The notes under the pieces are model-generated. The model had not been told where the DNA came from, ran no database searches, and saw nothing but the letters and a program-made list of their open reading frames with translations. Of a stretch of DNA of 64,000 bases, positions 9,150 through 18,084 are shown piece by piece. Origin of the DNA: an uncultured Rikenellaceae bacterium (GTDB taxonomy: Bacteria; Bacteroidota; Bacteroidia; Bacteroidales; Rikenellaceae); the NCBI GenBank assembly GCA_944415565.1, contig CALYBQ010000003.1, positions 119,802 to 183,801 of the forward strand. Direction: 5' to 3'. Numbering within the stretch: the stretch's first letter is position 1; each line of letters opens with the position of its first letter. Made by a program: the position numbers and the translations under genes.

Positions 9150-11146
9150 TACGGCAGGATCGGGTACTTCTTATACATCAGGTTGTATCGTTTCAGCCTG
9201 ACATAAGCGTCGGGATAGTTGTCCGTCAGATACTTTTGTATCTCGTCCATAGTAGATACAAGCTTCTTGGAACTCGTATAATCGACTATCAACTCACCAT
9301 AAGACAGCGACGGGTCGGCCACACTGCGGACAAGATTATAGCGCGCCGGAGTACCGCCGACCGATGCCGTCACATGCGTTATCTCGTCCCGCGACAATAG
9401 GTAATCCGTAATGGAATTCAGGTCTTCGGCCACCTTGTCGCTTGAAGTCCCCTCCGGCAATTTATACTCTATATACAACTGGTCGTAGTCCATATCCGGA
9501 AAGAATCCCTGCGGCAGGAATCGGTAACATACCAATGCCGAAAACAATAGCACGACGGTAGCCCCGATAGTCACGGTACGGTGTGTCAGTGCCCACGACA
9601 ACACGGAACGCAACGCACGATACCATAGATTGTCATACGGGTCCTTTCCATCGTTGTTTTTCTTGACCCGCAGCATCCGCTTCGCCTGTAAAGGTACATA
9701 GACAAGAGCCAGCACCCAGCTCAACAGCAACGATACTGCCAGCACGATGAAAAGGTCGCGGACGTATATCCCAGCCGTATCGGGCGAAAGGAATATCGGA
9801 AAGAACGCGAGGATAGCTATGAGCGTAGCCCCCAGCAACGGCATCGCCGTCCTTTTGCCGATACCCGTAAGGGCCTGCCGCCTCGACATCCCGCGCTGCA
9901 TATCGACCAGTATGCCGTCGATTATCACTATCGCATTATCGACTAACATACCCATAGCGAGGATGAAAGCCGCCAGCGACACCCTCTGGAGCGTTCCGCC
10001 GGCAAGATTCAGTATGAGTATCGAGCCGAGCACTATAATCACGAGGTTGAAACCGATGATAAGCCCGCTGCGGAATCCCATGAAGAATATGAGCAGCAGT
10101 ACGACTATCACGACCGATTCGACCAGATTGACCACGAAATTATTCAGTGCGTCGTTCACACGGTCGGGTTGGAAAAACACCTTGTGCAACTCTATCCCAG
10201 CCGGGAGGCGTGTCTGCGTAATCTCATCTATGCACCGCTCCACTTTTTTACCCACCTGCGTTATATCCGCTTCTGTCAACGCCGAGATAGCTATGCCGAG
10301 CGCCTTCTCGTTATCGTAACTCATCTCGTTACGGACAGGCTCTTCATATCCGAGCGACACCTTCGCAATATCCCTGAGCCGAAACTGGTCGCCCTGATGC
10401 CCCTGCAAAAGCAACTCTTCAATATCCTCGACACTGCGGTACTTGTCGTTCACGCTGACACGCAGGCGCATGCCGTCCGCATCGTAGTAGCCCGAATAAA
10501 CCGTCTTGTTCTGCCCGCTCAATGTCGAAAGCACCTCGGCAGGCGATATTCCGAGATTGGCTATCTTATCTTCGTAAAGTTCTATATTGATACATTCGGA
10601 ACGCTGGCCGTAAATATCGACCCGCGACACACCCTCTATGGCAAGTATGTTGTTTTTAAGCAACTCCGCATAATCGCCCATCTCCCTATCGGAGAAACCG
10701 TCGGCGGTCATGGCATAGAACATACCCATGACATCGCCGAAATCGTCCTTCACGACAGAAGCAGTCGCACCCTCAGGCAATTGCCCCTGCACGTCCGAAA
10801 CCTTGCGGCGCAGGAGCGTCCACATATCCTCGACTTCGTCGTTCTGTACGAGCGTCGACAGGTTAACAGTTATCATCGAGAGATCATTCATCGACCGGCT
10901 CTCGACATAATCCAGATTCTTCATCGTGCGGATCGACTTTTCGAGCACGTCAGTGACCTCCATCTCGACCTGATGTGCCGACGCACCCGGATATGTGGTC
11001 ACCACGAGGGCCTGCTTCACGATGAGCTCCGGATCCTCCAGTTTACCCATCCCGCGTATGGCCAGAAATCCGCCTATAATAAGCATCGCGACGAGGAACA
11101 GGACCAGCCTGCGGTTCCTCAGTCCCCAGCTTCCCATATCGATCAT
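9116..11146 (-). CDS. RND efflux permease, N-terminal part of a broken gene
   Basis: First 676 residues of an AcrB-type RND pump. The ATG overlaps the adaptor stop by four bases. It shows the first membrane helix, the porter domain, the helix block with LAMGMLVDNAIVIIDGI (TM4, Asp-Asn in place of Asp-Asp), and the start of the second porter repeat. The family sequence runs correctly to YNLMYKKYPI and then goes out of frame, ending in LPYCVTLRVRHSK. The expected continuation resumes in the next frame as PDPAVLRDLTRQALEIM. About eight codons present in relatives between these points are missing. The gene is therefore inactivated unless a second pump serves the adaptor and TolC. Confidence 0.87.
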   Translation of the reverse strand: MIDMGSWGLRNRRLVLFLVAMLIIGGFLAIRGMGKLEDPELIVKQALVVTTYPGASAHQVEMEVTDVLEKSIRTMKNLDYVESRSMNDLSMITVNLSTLVQNDEVEDMWTLLRRKVSDVQGQLPEGATASVVKDDFGDVMGMFYAMTADGFSDREMGDYAELLKNNILAIEGVSRVDIYGQRSECINIELYEDKIANLGISPAEVLSTLSGQNKTVYSGYYDADGMRLRVSVNDKYRSVEDIEELLLQGHQGDQFRLRDIAKVSLGYEEPVRNEMSYDNEKALGIAISALTEADITQVGKKVERCIDEITQTRLPAGIELHKVFFQPDRVNDALNNFVVNLVESVVIVVLLLIFFMGFRSGLIIGFNLVIIVLGSILILNLAGGTLQRVSLAAFILAMGMLVDNAIVIIDGILVDMQRGMSRRQALTGIGKRTAMPLLGATLIAILAFFPIFLSPDTAGIYVRDLFIVLAVSLLLSWVLALVYVPLQAKRMLRVKKNNDGKDPYDNLWYRALRSVLSWALTHRTVTIGATVVLLFSALVCYRFLPQGFFPDMDYDQLYIEYKLPEGTSSDKVAEDLNSITDYLLSRDEITHVTASVGGTPARYNLVRSVADPSLSYGELIVDYTSSKKLVSTMDEIQKYLTDNYPDAYVRLKRYNLMYKKYPILPYCVTLRVRHSK

Positions 11147-12207
11147 AACATTCCTCCCACGTTAGTTGGTGATACCGGGGGCAGCAATTTCACCTTCTCC
11201 CCCTCCTTTACCGAATGTACGCCCGCCGCCAGAACTATATCCCCGGCCGAGACACCCTCCGAAACGACTGCCGTCCCGTCGGTCAATATCTGGGAAAGCG
11301 TCACCGGACGGGCAGAAACGGTACTGCTCGCCGGATCAACCACCCACACCATCGAGCGGCCATCCGACTCGAAAACCGACGTCAAAGGCATCGAGACAGT
11401 CTGGACGGTTCCGGTCTTATAGGTTATAGTCACCATTGTAGACATCCCCGGACCCGGCATGTCGATGCCCTCACCCGCTAGACGGAAGCGCATGGTGTAA
11501 AGTTGGTTCAGATTGGCCTTGCGAGTAATACCTATCAATTCGAGCGGAAACTTCTTGCCGGGATAAATATCCACGGTACAATAAAAACTGTCGAAATCGT
11601 CCCGCCTTATATAGTCCGACAAAGGGATGTTGGTCTCAACATCTCCCGACCCCGTGCTTATCATGGATATTACCGGCATACCGGCGCTCACGGTCTCGCC
11701 CGGCTGGAATAACCGTTTCTGTATATACCCGTCGCTCGGAGCGAGCAATTTCGTGTCCCTCAACGCATTCTTGTGTGCATCGTACTTGGCCGATATTTGC
11801 TGAAACCCATACCTGATCTTATCGTATTCGCTGGGGGTGGCACTCCCCTTCTCATACAGGGATTTTATCCTCCCGTAATCCTTCTCGATCTGGTCGTATT
11901 CGGCTGCGGTGGCTGCGAGCTGCACTTCGTAATCACGCGGATCTATCTGTGCGAGCAACTGCCCCTTACGTACACGCGACCCCACATCCACATTCATACC
12001 GAGTATCGGTCCGCTAACACGGAAAGCCAGACTTATGTCCGACGCCGCCACCACTTTACCGGGAAACGTTGCGCTGCCGACCTGCCCGTAGACCTTCACG
12101 GTATCTGCCTTGACACTCCTCACGGACGTATCAGCCTTCGGGCCCTCTTTGCATCCGGCCACAAGGAGAAGCAACGCAGCCGCAATCAGATAATGTCTCA
12201 TATTCAT
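11143..12207 (-). CDS. RND periplasmic adaptor, lipoprotein
   Basis: Membrane-fusion protein (354 residues) for the RND pump just downstream. The lipoprotein signal MNMRHYLIAAALLLLVAGCK places the lipid Cys at 19; a start two codons later is equally possible. Recognisable parts are the lipoyl half with LAQIDPRDYEVQLAA, a helical hairpin with the IKSLYEKGSATPSEYDKI stretch, the second lipoyl half LLAPSDGYIQKRL, and the beta-barrel with PGPGMSTMVTI. It is first gene of the operon. It could in principle pair with another RND pump, since its own is frameshifted. Confidence 0.92.
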   Translation of the reverse strand: MNMRHYLIAAALLLLVAGCKEGPKADTSVRSVKADTVKVYGQVGSATFPGKVVAASDISLAFRVSGPILGMNVDVGSRVRKGQLLAQIDPRDYEVQLAATAAEYDQIEKDYGRIKSLYEKGSATPSEYDKIRYGFQQISAKYDAHKNALRDTKLLAPSDGYIQKRLFQPGETVSAGMPVISMISTGSGDVETNIPLSDYIRRDDFDSFYCTVDIYPGKKFPLELIGITRKANLNQLYTMRFRLAGEGIDMPGPGMSTMVTITYKTGTVQTVSMPLTSVFESDGRSMVWVVDPASSTVSARPVTLSQILTDGTAVVSEGVSAGDIVLAAGVHSVKEGEKVKLLPPVSPTNVGGML

Positions 12208-12545
12208 ACTTAAAGTTTACTATTTCGTTAAGGTAAAGATATATACAGAACTCTCTGCCACACTAATAAATATATCCAAATGAATGTCCGATATATCCGT
12301 TTTAGTTGCCATCGCATCCGTTGATTCCCGGAAAGCAGCAGTACACCACAAACACATCGTCCATACGTGATACCAGCAATGCAATTATCCTGCCACAGCA
12401 ACTAAACCCCGACAAACAACAGTCCTAAGAATATACAGAAACAGGCTAACCTCACAATTTCATACGGAATCACAGACAAAATCCGCTTCTCCTCAACCAT
12501 AAATATAACTAATGCCGGGGAAACGGCAAACCCGGCGCAAAACAA
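12208..12545. other. Intergenic region upstream of the efflux operon
   Basis: About 340 bases without a convincing gene. On the minus strand a weak promoter-like box TATCTTTA (plus 12233-12240) lies about 25 bases upstream of the adaptor start. Nothing else stands out. Confidence 0.4.
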
Positions 12546-12580
12546 AAATCCCGCACATTCGGGAAAGAAGTGCGGGATTT
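12546..12580 (-). terminator. Rho-independent terminator of the M13 peptidase gene
   Basis: Perfect 11-bp inverted repeat AAATCCCGCAC / GTGCGGGATTT around a 13-base loop, beginning 18 bases beyond the peptidase stop codon. Confidence 0.85.
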
Positions 12581-12597
12581 TCGTCAGACCTGTCATG

Positions 12598-14646
12598 TTA
12601 CCATATGTTCACCCTGTTTTCCGGCGCCATATATAGAGAATCGCCTTCAGAGATGTCGAAAGCCGTGTAGAAATCTGCAATATTACGCAGCGTAGCGTTC
12701 ACACGGTTCACACCGAGCGAATGCGGATCGATCTTAGTCAACCGCAAAACCTCTTCCGGACGGATATTCTGCGCCCAAAGCGTAGCGTAGGCTATATAGA
12801 ATCGCTGCACATCCGTGAACCCATCTATCGGAGAGGGACGTTCCCCGCCGGGCAGACTATTCTCATACGCCTGACGAGACACGAGCAATCCACCTTGGTC
12901 GGCAATGTTCTCTCCCAGAGTGAACGCCCCGTTAGCATGAACGCCCGGAGCCACTTCGATAGCATCGAACTGTTTGACCAGAACGTCGGCACGCTGCGTG
13001 AAACGCTCGGCATCTTCCGCCGTCCACCAATCGCTTATATTACCGTCCTTGTCATAGTTGCGGCCCTGATCGTCGAAACCGTGCGTCATTTCGTGCCCTA
13101 TCACCACACCTATACCGCCGTAGTTCACGGCATCGTCAACATCAGGGTTGAATAACGGCGGCTGCAAGATCGCGGCCGGGAAACATATCTCGTTCGTTGT
13201 CGGATTATAATATGCGTTGACAGTCTGCGGCGACATCAGCCACTCGTCCCTATCGACAGGCTTGCCCACTTTGGAGAGCATATACTCCATATCGAAAATA
13301 TTAGCGCGGCGAACGTTGGCCCAGTAGGAATCGTCCTTAACATCGAGGCCATCGTAATTGCGCCATTTATCCGGATAACCTATTTTCACACGGAATGCCG
13401 CCAATTTTTCGCGGGCCTTAGCCTTGGTTGCATCGCTCATCCAATCGAGGGCGTCTATGCGCTGTCCGAGTGCGACCTTGAGGTTTCCGACCAGTTCGAT
13501 CATCTTCTCTTTGGACGAAGCCGGAAAATAACGCTCCACGTACAGTTTCCCGATAGCTTCGGACAACGCCCCGTCGGTAGTGCTGAGAACACGTTTCCAA
13601 CGCGGCTTCATCTCCTCCTGTCCTGTCATCGTGCGCCCGTGGAAATCGAATACGGCATTGATGAAATCGTCGCTGAGGAACGATGCGGCACTGGCTATCA
13701 GATTATATTTCAGATATGATTTCTGTTCGTCGAGCGTAACGTCTGCCAGCAACGACGCAAGATCATTGAAGAACCCTGTCTGCTTAACCACAATATCATC
13801 GGCCGGATTCAACCCAAGCACATCAAAATAGGTATTCCAATCGAGCATACCGTTTTCGGCAACCCATTGTGCGCCGTTGATCTTGTTGTAATTCTTCTCA
13901 GTATCGCGCAACAATTCACGCGGATACGACGCTTCGGCCACCTTACCTTCTATCTTCAATACGGCAGACACGGCTTCTGACGCCTGTTCCGCGGAGTATC
14001 CTACAAGAGCGAACAACTTTGCCACATATGCCTTGTACGCTTCGCGTATGGCGTCCATATCTTCGTTTTGCTCGGTGTAATAATCCCTGTCGCCCATTCC
14101 GAGCCCAGCTTGATACAGGTTGGCTACATTCATCGAGCTATTCTTCTCGTCGGCGTTTATGTAGGTTACGAAGTAAGGGAATACACCTTCTTTATGCAAC
14201 GTAGCTATCATGGCGGCCAGCTGTTTGCCATCTGCCACAGCGTCTATCTGCGCGAGATCCTCAGCAATAGGAGCAGCACCCTGCCCGTTCAATCGCACGC
14301 TGTCCATGCCGAGGTTATAGAAAGTCGTTATCTTTTGCGAGAGCGTACCCTGCGACTGATCCATCTGTGCAGCCTCGGCAACGATAGTGCGAATGTGGTC
14401 GAGATTATCGTTGGCCAGTTTATCGAAAACGCCGTAACGCGAATACTCCGGCTTCAGAGGATTGTTCCTGATCCATCCGCCGTTCACATAGCTGTAAAAA
14501 TCGTTGCCCGGTTTTACGGACACGTCCATATTCGCCGGATCTATGGCCGGCACGACCGCTCCCGACTTTTTCCCATTGCCGCAGCCGGTAATTCCGGACA
14601 GCGTCGCCGCAAGCAGCGCACTCGCAATCATCGTTCTTTTCATCAA
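12598..14646 (-). CDS. pepO: M13 (neprilysin/PepO) family zinc metallopeptidase, lipoprotein
   Basis: Envelope-anchored zinc endopeptidase of 682 residues. The lipoprotein signal ends LSGITGCGNGKK (lipid Cys at 22). The zinc site is complete: HEMTH at 518-522 (within VIGHEMTHGFDDQG) and the third ligand in GENIADQGG (Glu579, Asp582). The substrate-binding motif NAYYNPTTNEICFPA precedes it, as in neprilysin. The family usually cuts short peptides; in Bacteroidales such enzymes act in the periplasm or at the cell surface. It is a single-gene unit with its own promoter box (14684-14691) and terminator (12546-12580). Confidence 0.95.
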   Translation of the reverse strand: MMKRTMIASALLAATLSGITGCGNGKKSGAVVPAIDPANMDVSVKPGNDFYSYVNGGWIRNNPLKPEYSRYGVFDKLANDNLDHIRTIVAEAAQMDQSQGTLSQKITTFYNLGMDSVRLNGQGAAPIAEDLAQIDAVADGKQLAAMIATLHKEGVFPYFVTYINADEKNSSMNVANLYQAGLGMGDRDYYTEQNEDMDAIREAYKAYVAKLFALVGYSAEQASEAVSAVLKIEGKVAEASYPRELLRDTEKNYNKINGAQWVAENGMLDWNTYFDVLGLNPADDIVVKQTGFFNDLASLLADVTLDEQKSYLKYNLIASAASFLSDDFINAVFDFHGRTMTGQEEMKPRWKRVLSTTDGALSEAIGKLYVERYFPASSKEKMIELVGNLKVALGQRIDALDWMSDATKAKAREKLAAFRVKIGYPDKWRNYDGLDVKDDSYWANVRRANIFDMEYMLSKVGKPVDRDEWLMSPQTVNAYYNPTTNEICFPAAILQPPLFNPDVDDAVNYGGIGVVIGHEMTHGFDDQGRNYDKDGNISDWWTAEDAERFTQRADVLVKQFDAIEVAPGVHANGAFTLGENIADQGGLLVSRQAYENSLPGGERPSPIDGFTDVQRFYIAYATLWAQNIRPEEVLRLTKIDPHSLGVNRVNATLRNIADFYTAFDISEGDSLYMAPENRVNIW

Positions 14647-14683
14647 TTGTTATGCTTAAAATAAACTTATCATACTAACCTTA

Positions 14684-14691
14684 CAAAGGTA
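14684..14691 (-). promoter_or_regulatory. Promoter -7 box for the M13 peptidase gene
   Basis: TACCTTTG on the minus strand, exactly the Bacteroidetes TAnnTTTG element, 38 bases upstream of the ATG. No good -33 TTTG at the usual distance. Confidence 0.5.
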
Positions 14692-14769
14692 ATCCAAAAT
14701 CATTCCGCATGTAATCTCCGGCCAATTTAATTTACCCTTAAACCTGTTGCGCCACCTCCGCCCGCAAAA

Positions 14770-14810
14770 ATAAAATCGAGAAAGTACTGCTTGTACTTTC
14801 TCGATTTTAT
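14770..14810. terminator. Strong bidirectional terminator
   Basis: Perfect 18-bp stem ATAAAATCGAGAAAGTAC / GTACTTTCTCGATTTTAT with a 5-base loop TGCTT. It lies downstream of the minus-strand NifX-like gene. Confidence 0.85.
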
Positions 14811-14865
14811 CACACTCCGTTAACGACTATCCGCTGCATGACGCATAGCCAAAGCGTCCACCGAA

Positions 14866-15240
14866 TTAATTATGGTGATGGGAACATTCATGTCCCTCGG
14901 CATGTGCCCGGCACGCCTCTCCTGAATCGGATACGTTTCCCGCTAGGAATGCCTTCACGAGCTCCTCGGTTTCGCCGCTGCATCCTCTGTATACGTGGAT
15001 ACCGTGCTGACCGAGCTTATTCAACGCTCCGGGTCCCATATTACCCGCAAGCATGACCGTTATACCCATCTGCTGCATCACAGAAGCGATATTGCTTTTG
15101 CAACCGCATCCCTGCGGCGATGGCAATGTCTCTCGGTTCACTATATTGTTAGCTTCATCGGTCGTATAGACGGTGTAACTCTCGCAATGACCGAAATGGT
15201 CGTCGACACGTCCTTCCCGTGTCGGAATCGCAATTTTCAT
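14866..15240 (-). CDS. NifB/NifX-like (dinitrogenase Fe-Mo cofactor biosynthesis domain) protein
   Basis: A 124-residue cytosolic protein of PF02579. The start at 15240 gives MKIAIPTREGRVDDHFGHCE, the typical beginning with the DxHFG element; upstream in-frame Met codons add sequence without family character. The core continues through LPSPQGCGCKSNIASVM and MGPGALNKLGQHGIHVYRG. The tail is rich in metal-binding residues (HAEGHECSHHHN). No nitrogenase genes are visible, so a general role in binding or shuttling Fe-S or another metal cluster is more likely than nitrogen fixation. Confidence 0.88.
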   Translation of the reverse strand: MKIAIPTREGRVDDHFGHCESYTVYTTDEANNIVNRETLPSPQGCGCKSNIASVMQQMGITVMLAGNMGPGALNKLGQHGIHVYRGCSGETEELVKAFLAGNVSDSGEACRAHAEGHECSHHHN

Positions 15241-15393
15241 AATCTGTTTCCTTAAATATATCGTTAAACAAAAACGTCGTGCTCCACCATATACCCTGAC
15301 GACACCGCAAAGATAGACAATATTCCAATCCTGTATCCGCCTCAACTGCCTGCCCGGCGACCGGACATGCACCGCAGCGTCGAACAGGTCGCG

Positions 15394-15894
15394 TTATATC
15401 TCCATACCCATTATATAATCCCTCATGTAGAAGCCGTTCCCTATCGGGAAGTCTCCCTCGCGCACTTTCCGCATTCCCATCTTCTCGTAAAAGCCGACAG
15501 CCCTGTTCTTGCGGTTGACGTTCAGCTCCACCGTGCACGGAGCGGGGTGCATCTCTTTTATCGCTTGCAATGCCCGCAAGAAAAGCTCACGCCCTATGTG
15601 TTCCCCCTGCCGGTCGGGCAGCACATATATTTTTTGCAGATGGAACAACGCGTCGCCCTCCTGCTGTATAGAGACATAGCCTACCGGCGTCATACCGTCT
15701 GCCTCGGCAATGTAATACACATGCCCCTCTTCGGTCATCTGCTTGACGAGATTTGGCAACGAATACATCCACTCCATCATGTAGTCCAACTGCTCACGGC
15801 TCAGGATTCCGGCATACGTCGCCGGGAACGCCACATAGGCAACGGCTTGTATCGCCTCGCAATCATCCGTAGTGGCTTTTCTTATAGTAATCAT
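15394..15894 (-). CDS. GNAT family N-acetyltransferase
   Basis: A 166-residue acetyltransferase of the GNAT fold. It starts MITIRKATTDDCEAIQAV (beta1-alpha1). The acetyl-CoA pyrophosphate loop is LPDRQGEHIGRELFLRAL (R/Q-x-x-G-x-G/A type), after the beta4 strand ALFHLQKIYV. The end has VELNVNRKNRAVGFYEKMGMRKV, the usual N..A..FYeklGF motif. The substrate cannot be told. It is a single gene; the flanking stretches show no partner. Confidence 0.9.
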   Translation of the reverse strand: MITIRKATTDDCEAIQAVAYVAFPATYAGILSREQLDYMMEWMYSLPNLVKQMTEEGHVYYIAEADGMTPVGYVSIQQEGDALFHLQKIYVLPDRQGEHIGRELFLRALQAIKEMHPAPCTVELNVNRKNRAVGFYEKMGMRKVREGDFPIGNGFYMRDYIMGMEI

Positions 15895-16026
15895 ATACCC
15901 ACGTATTTATCTTCATGCGACGGAATCCCGCCACGACATCCCTGCCGCAAACGTCCGTCGCATACTTTAGATTCCCACAAAGTTAATAATTTTACCCGTA
16001 CATATTTTTATTAACACGTCGTTCCC

Positions 16027-16057
16027 TTGTAAAAGGTGGGCTGTTTTCTTACCTTTG
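16027..16057 (+). promoter_or_regulatory. Promoter of the riboflavin kinase-AdoHcy hydrolase pair
   Basis: TTG at 16027-16029, a 20-base spacer, then TACCTTTG at 16050-16057. A transcript would start about 15 bases before the ATG at 16078. This supports the short reading of the kinase and argues against a start at 16036. Confidence 0.65.
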
Positions 16058-16077
16058 CTCTCCGAAACTTCGGTCGC

Positions 16078-16488
16078 ATGATGAGTATAAGGATTAAAGG
16101 AATCGTAACCGGCGGCAAACGGCTGGGGCGCAAGCTCGGATTTCCGACAGCCAATATAATTCTACCCGCCGACACCGACATAAAAGAGGGGGTGTACGCT
16201 GCTTTGGCGACAGTAGACGGACGGGTATACGAAAGCATGGCCAACGTCGGCGGCAGGAACAAACTCCCCGGAGCGCCAGAAAATCCGAACTTACAACAAG
16301 GTTCCCCAATACTCGAAGTCAATATCTTCGATTTCGATGGCGACCTTTACGACCGAACCATCGAAGTCGAATTAAAAGAGCATATACGCGGGGAGCGCAA
16401 ATTCGCATCGTTAGAGGAACTTAAAGAGACGGTGGACAACGACCGACATACCATAAAGGAATATTTTAAAACGAATAAATCATGCTGA
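16078..16488 (+). CDS. Stand-alone riboflavin kinase (flavokinase domain only)
   Basis: Converts riboflavin to FMN with ATP. The 136 residues correspond to the C-terminal flavokinase domain of Rib[23 protein letters not shown] (Gly-rich loop and the PTxN motif), [18 protein letters not shown], the [17 protein letters not shown] strand pair with its conserved Glu, and [13 protein letters not shown]. The N-terminal FMN adenylyltransferase domain of bifunctional RibF is absent, and no trace of it lies upstream, where a divergent GNAT gene and the promoter sit. The end overlaps the start of the AdoHcy hydrolase gene by seven bases, so the pair is one operon. FAD synthesis would need another enzyme elsewhere. 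Confidence 0.88.
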   Translation: MMSIRIKGIVTGGKRLGRKLGFPTANIILPADTDIKEGVYAALATVDGRVYESMANVGGRNKLPGAPENPNLQQGSPILEVNIFDFDGDLYDRTIEVELKEHIRGERKFASLEELKETVDNDRHTIKEYFKTNKSC

Positions 16489-17897
16489 TACAGAAAGAAC
16501 TGCCCTACAAGGTCGCAGACATATCGCTCGCCGGCTGGGGCCGCAAGGAAATAGAGATAGCGGAAAAGGAGATGCCGGGCCTCATGGCCGTAAGGCGCAA
16601 ATACGCCGATACGAAACCGCTCAAGGGCGCTCGCATCATGGGTTCGCTGCACATGACCATCCAGACGGCAGTCCTCATCGAGACGCTGGTCGAATTGGGA
16701 GCAGACGTGCGTTGGTGTAGCTGCAACATATTCTCTACTCAGGATCACGCAGCGGCCGCGATAGCCGAAGCGGGTGTTCCCGTATTCGCATGGAAAGGCG
16801 AAAGCCTCGAAGAGTATTGGTGGTGTACAGCCATGGCACTTTCGTTCCCCGGCGGCAAAGGACCTAACCTGATAGTGGACGACGGCGGCGACGCCACGCT
16901 GCTCATCCACAAAGGATATGCAGCCGAAGAAGACGCTTCGGTTCTGGATGCTGCACCGGAAAGCCACGAAGAGAAAGTAATACTCGACACACTGAAAACG
17001 CTACTGAAAGAAGAACCGGGGAAATGGCACAATACGGTTGCCGAATGGAGCGGGGTTTCGGAAGAGACCACGACCGGCGTACACCGGCTCTACCAGATGG
17101 TGGAACGCGGCGAGCTGCTCGTCCCGGCCATCAACGTGAACGATTCGGTCACAAAAAGTAAGTTCGACAACCTTTACGGTTGCCGCGAATCGCTCGCCGA
17201 CGGCATCAAGCGTGCAACTGATGTGATGATAGCCGGCAAGGTCGTGGTCGTATGTGGCTACGGCGACGTGGGCAAAGGCTGTGCACAGAGTATGAAATCG
17301 TATGGTGCACGCGTAATCGTCACGGAGATAGACCCGATCTGTGCGCTTCAGGCGGCAATGGAGGGATACGAGGTCAAAACCGTAGAAGAGGCTCTCGACG
17401 AAGGCAATATCTACGTGACATGCACCGGAAACAGGGACATCATCACGCTCGAACACATGAAGAAGATGAAAGACCAGACCATAGTCTGCAACATCGGTCA
17501 CTTCGACAACGAGATACAGATGGCCCAGCTCGACAGCTCCGATGCGGTGAAGACCGTAATCAAACCTCAGGTGGACAAATACACGTTCCCGGACGGACAC
17601 TCCATATTTATACTCGCCGAAGGCCGCCTCGTGAACCTCGGTTGCGCTACGGGACACCCGTCGTTCGTGATGAGCAACTCGTTCACCAATCAGACCCTTG
17701 CTCAGATAGAGTTATGGGAAAAGCGCGGCGAACTCGCAGTGGACGTATACCGCCTGCCGAAACATCTCGACGAAGAGGTTGCACGCCTGCACCTCGGACA
17801 AATCGGCGTACATCTCACGAAGCTCACCCCGTCACAAGCCGAATATATAGGGGTCAAGGTCGAAGGTCCGTACAAACCGGAGCACTACAAATACTAA
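16482..17897 (+). CDS. ahcY: Adenosylhomocysteinase
   Basis: Hydrolyses S-adenosylhomocysteine to adenosine and homocysteine, clearing the product inhibitor of methyltransferases and feeding methionine recycling. It is a cytosolic NAD-dependent tetramer. The 471 residues have full length for the family: substrate domain with [32 protein letters not shown] and the WWCTAMAL element; the NAD-binding [11 protein letters not shown] from residue 259; [10 protein letters not shown]; and the C-terminal [24 protein letters not shown] end that reaches into the neighbouring subunit. It is translated from an ATG inside the end of the riboflavin kinase gene and followed by a terminator at 18001. Confidence 0.97.
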   Translation: MLIQKELPYKVADISLAGWGRKEIEIAEKEMPGLMAVRRKYADTKPLKGARIMGSLHMTIQTAVLIETLVELGADVRWCSCNIFSTQDHAAAAIAEAGVPVFAWKGESLEEYWWCTAMALSFPGGKGPNLIVDDGGDATLLIHKGYAAEEDASVLDAAPESHEEKVILDTLKTLLKEEPGKWHNTVAEWSGVSEETTTGVHRLYQMVERGELLVPAINVNDSVTKSKFDNLYGCRESLADGIKRATDVMIAGKVVVVCGYGDVGKGCAQSMKSYGARVIVTEIDPICALQAAMEGYEVKTVEEALDEGNIYVTCTGNRDIITLEHMKKMKDQTIVCNIGHFDNEIQMAQLDSSDAVKTVIKPQVDKYTFPDGHSIFILAEGRLVNLGCATGHPSFVMSNSFTNQTLAQIELWEKRGELAVDVYRLPKHLDEEVARLHLGQIGVHLTKLTPSQAEYIGVKVEGPYKPEHYKY

Positions 17898-18000
17898 CGG
17901 CACAAGGCGGCAACTCTCCGTAAAGTCGACCATACCGGCATGTGAAAGGCAGATCATAATATGTAGGTCGCAGCAAATGGACCGGAACTGATAAAAAGAA

Positions 18001-18040
18001 AAGGACATGGACATTTGAAAGTCCGTGTTCTTTTTGTTTT
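18001..18040 (+). terminator. Rho-independent terminator after ahcY
   Basis: 12-bp stem AAGGACATGGAC / GTCCGTGTTCTT (two G-U pairs), loop ATTTGAAA, followed by TTTTTGTTTT. Confidence 0.85.
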
Positions 18041-18084
18041 GCAGGAAAAAGCATATCTTGCATTAACATTTACGCAAGTGAAAC

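Noticed and set aside
12402..12596. 64-codon minus-strand open frame after the M13 peptidase
   Set aside because: It runs through the rho-independent terminator and has no family pattern.
16036..16077. Earlier ATG for the riboflavin kinase
   Set aside because: It lies within the promoter (16027-16057), upstream of the likely transcript start.
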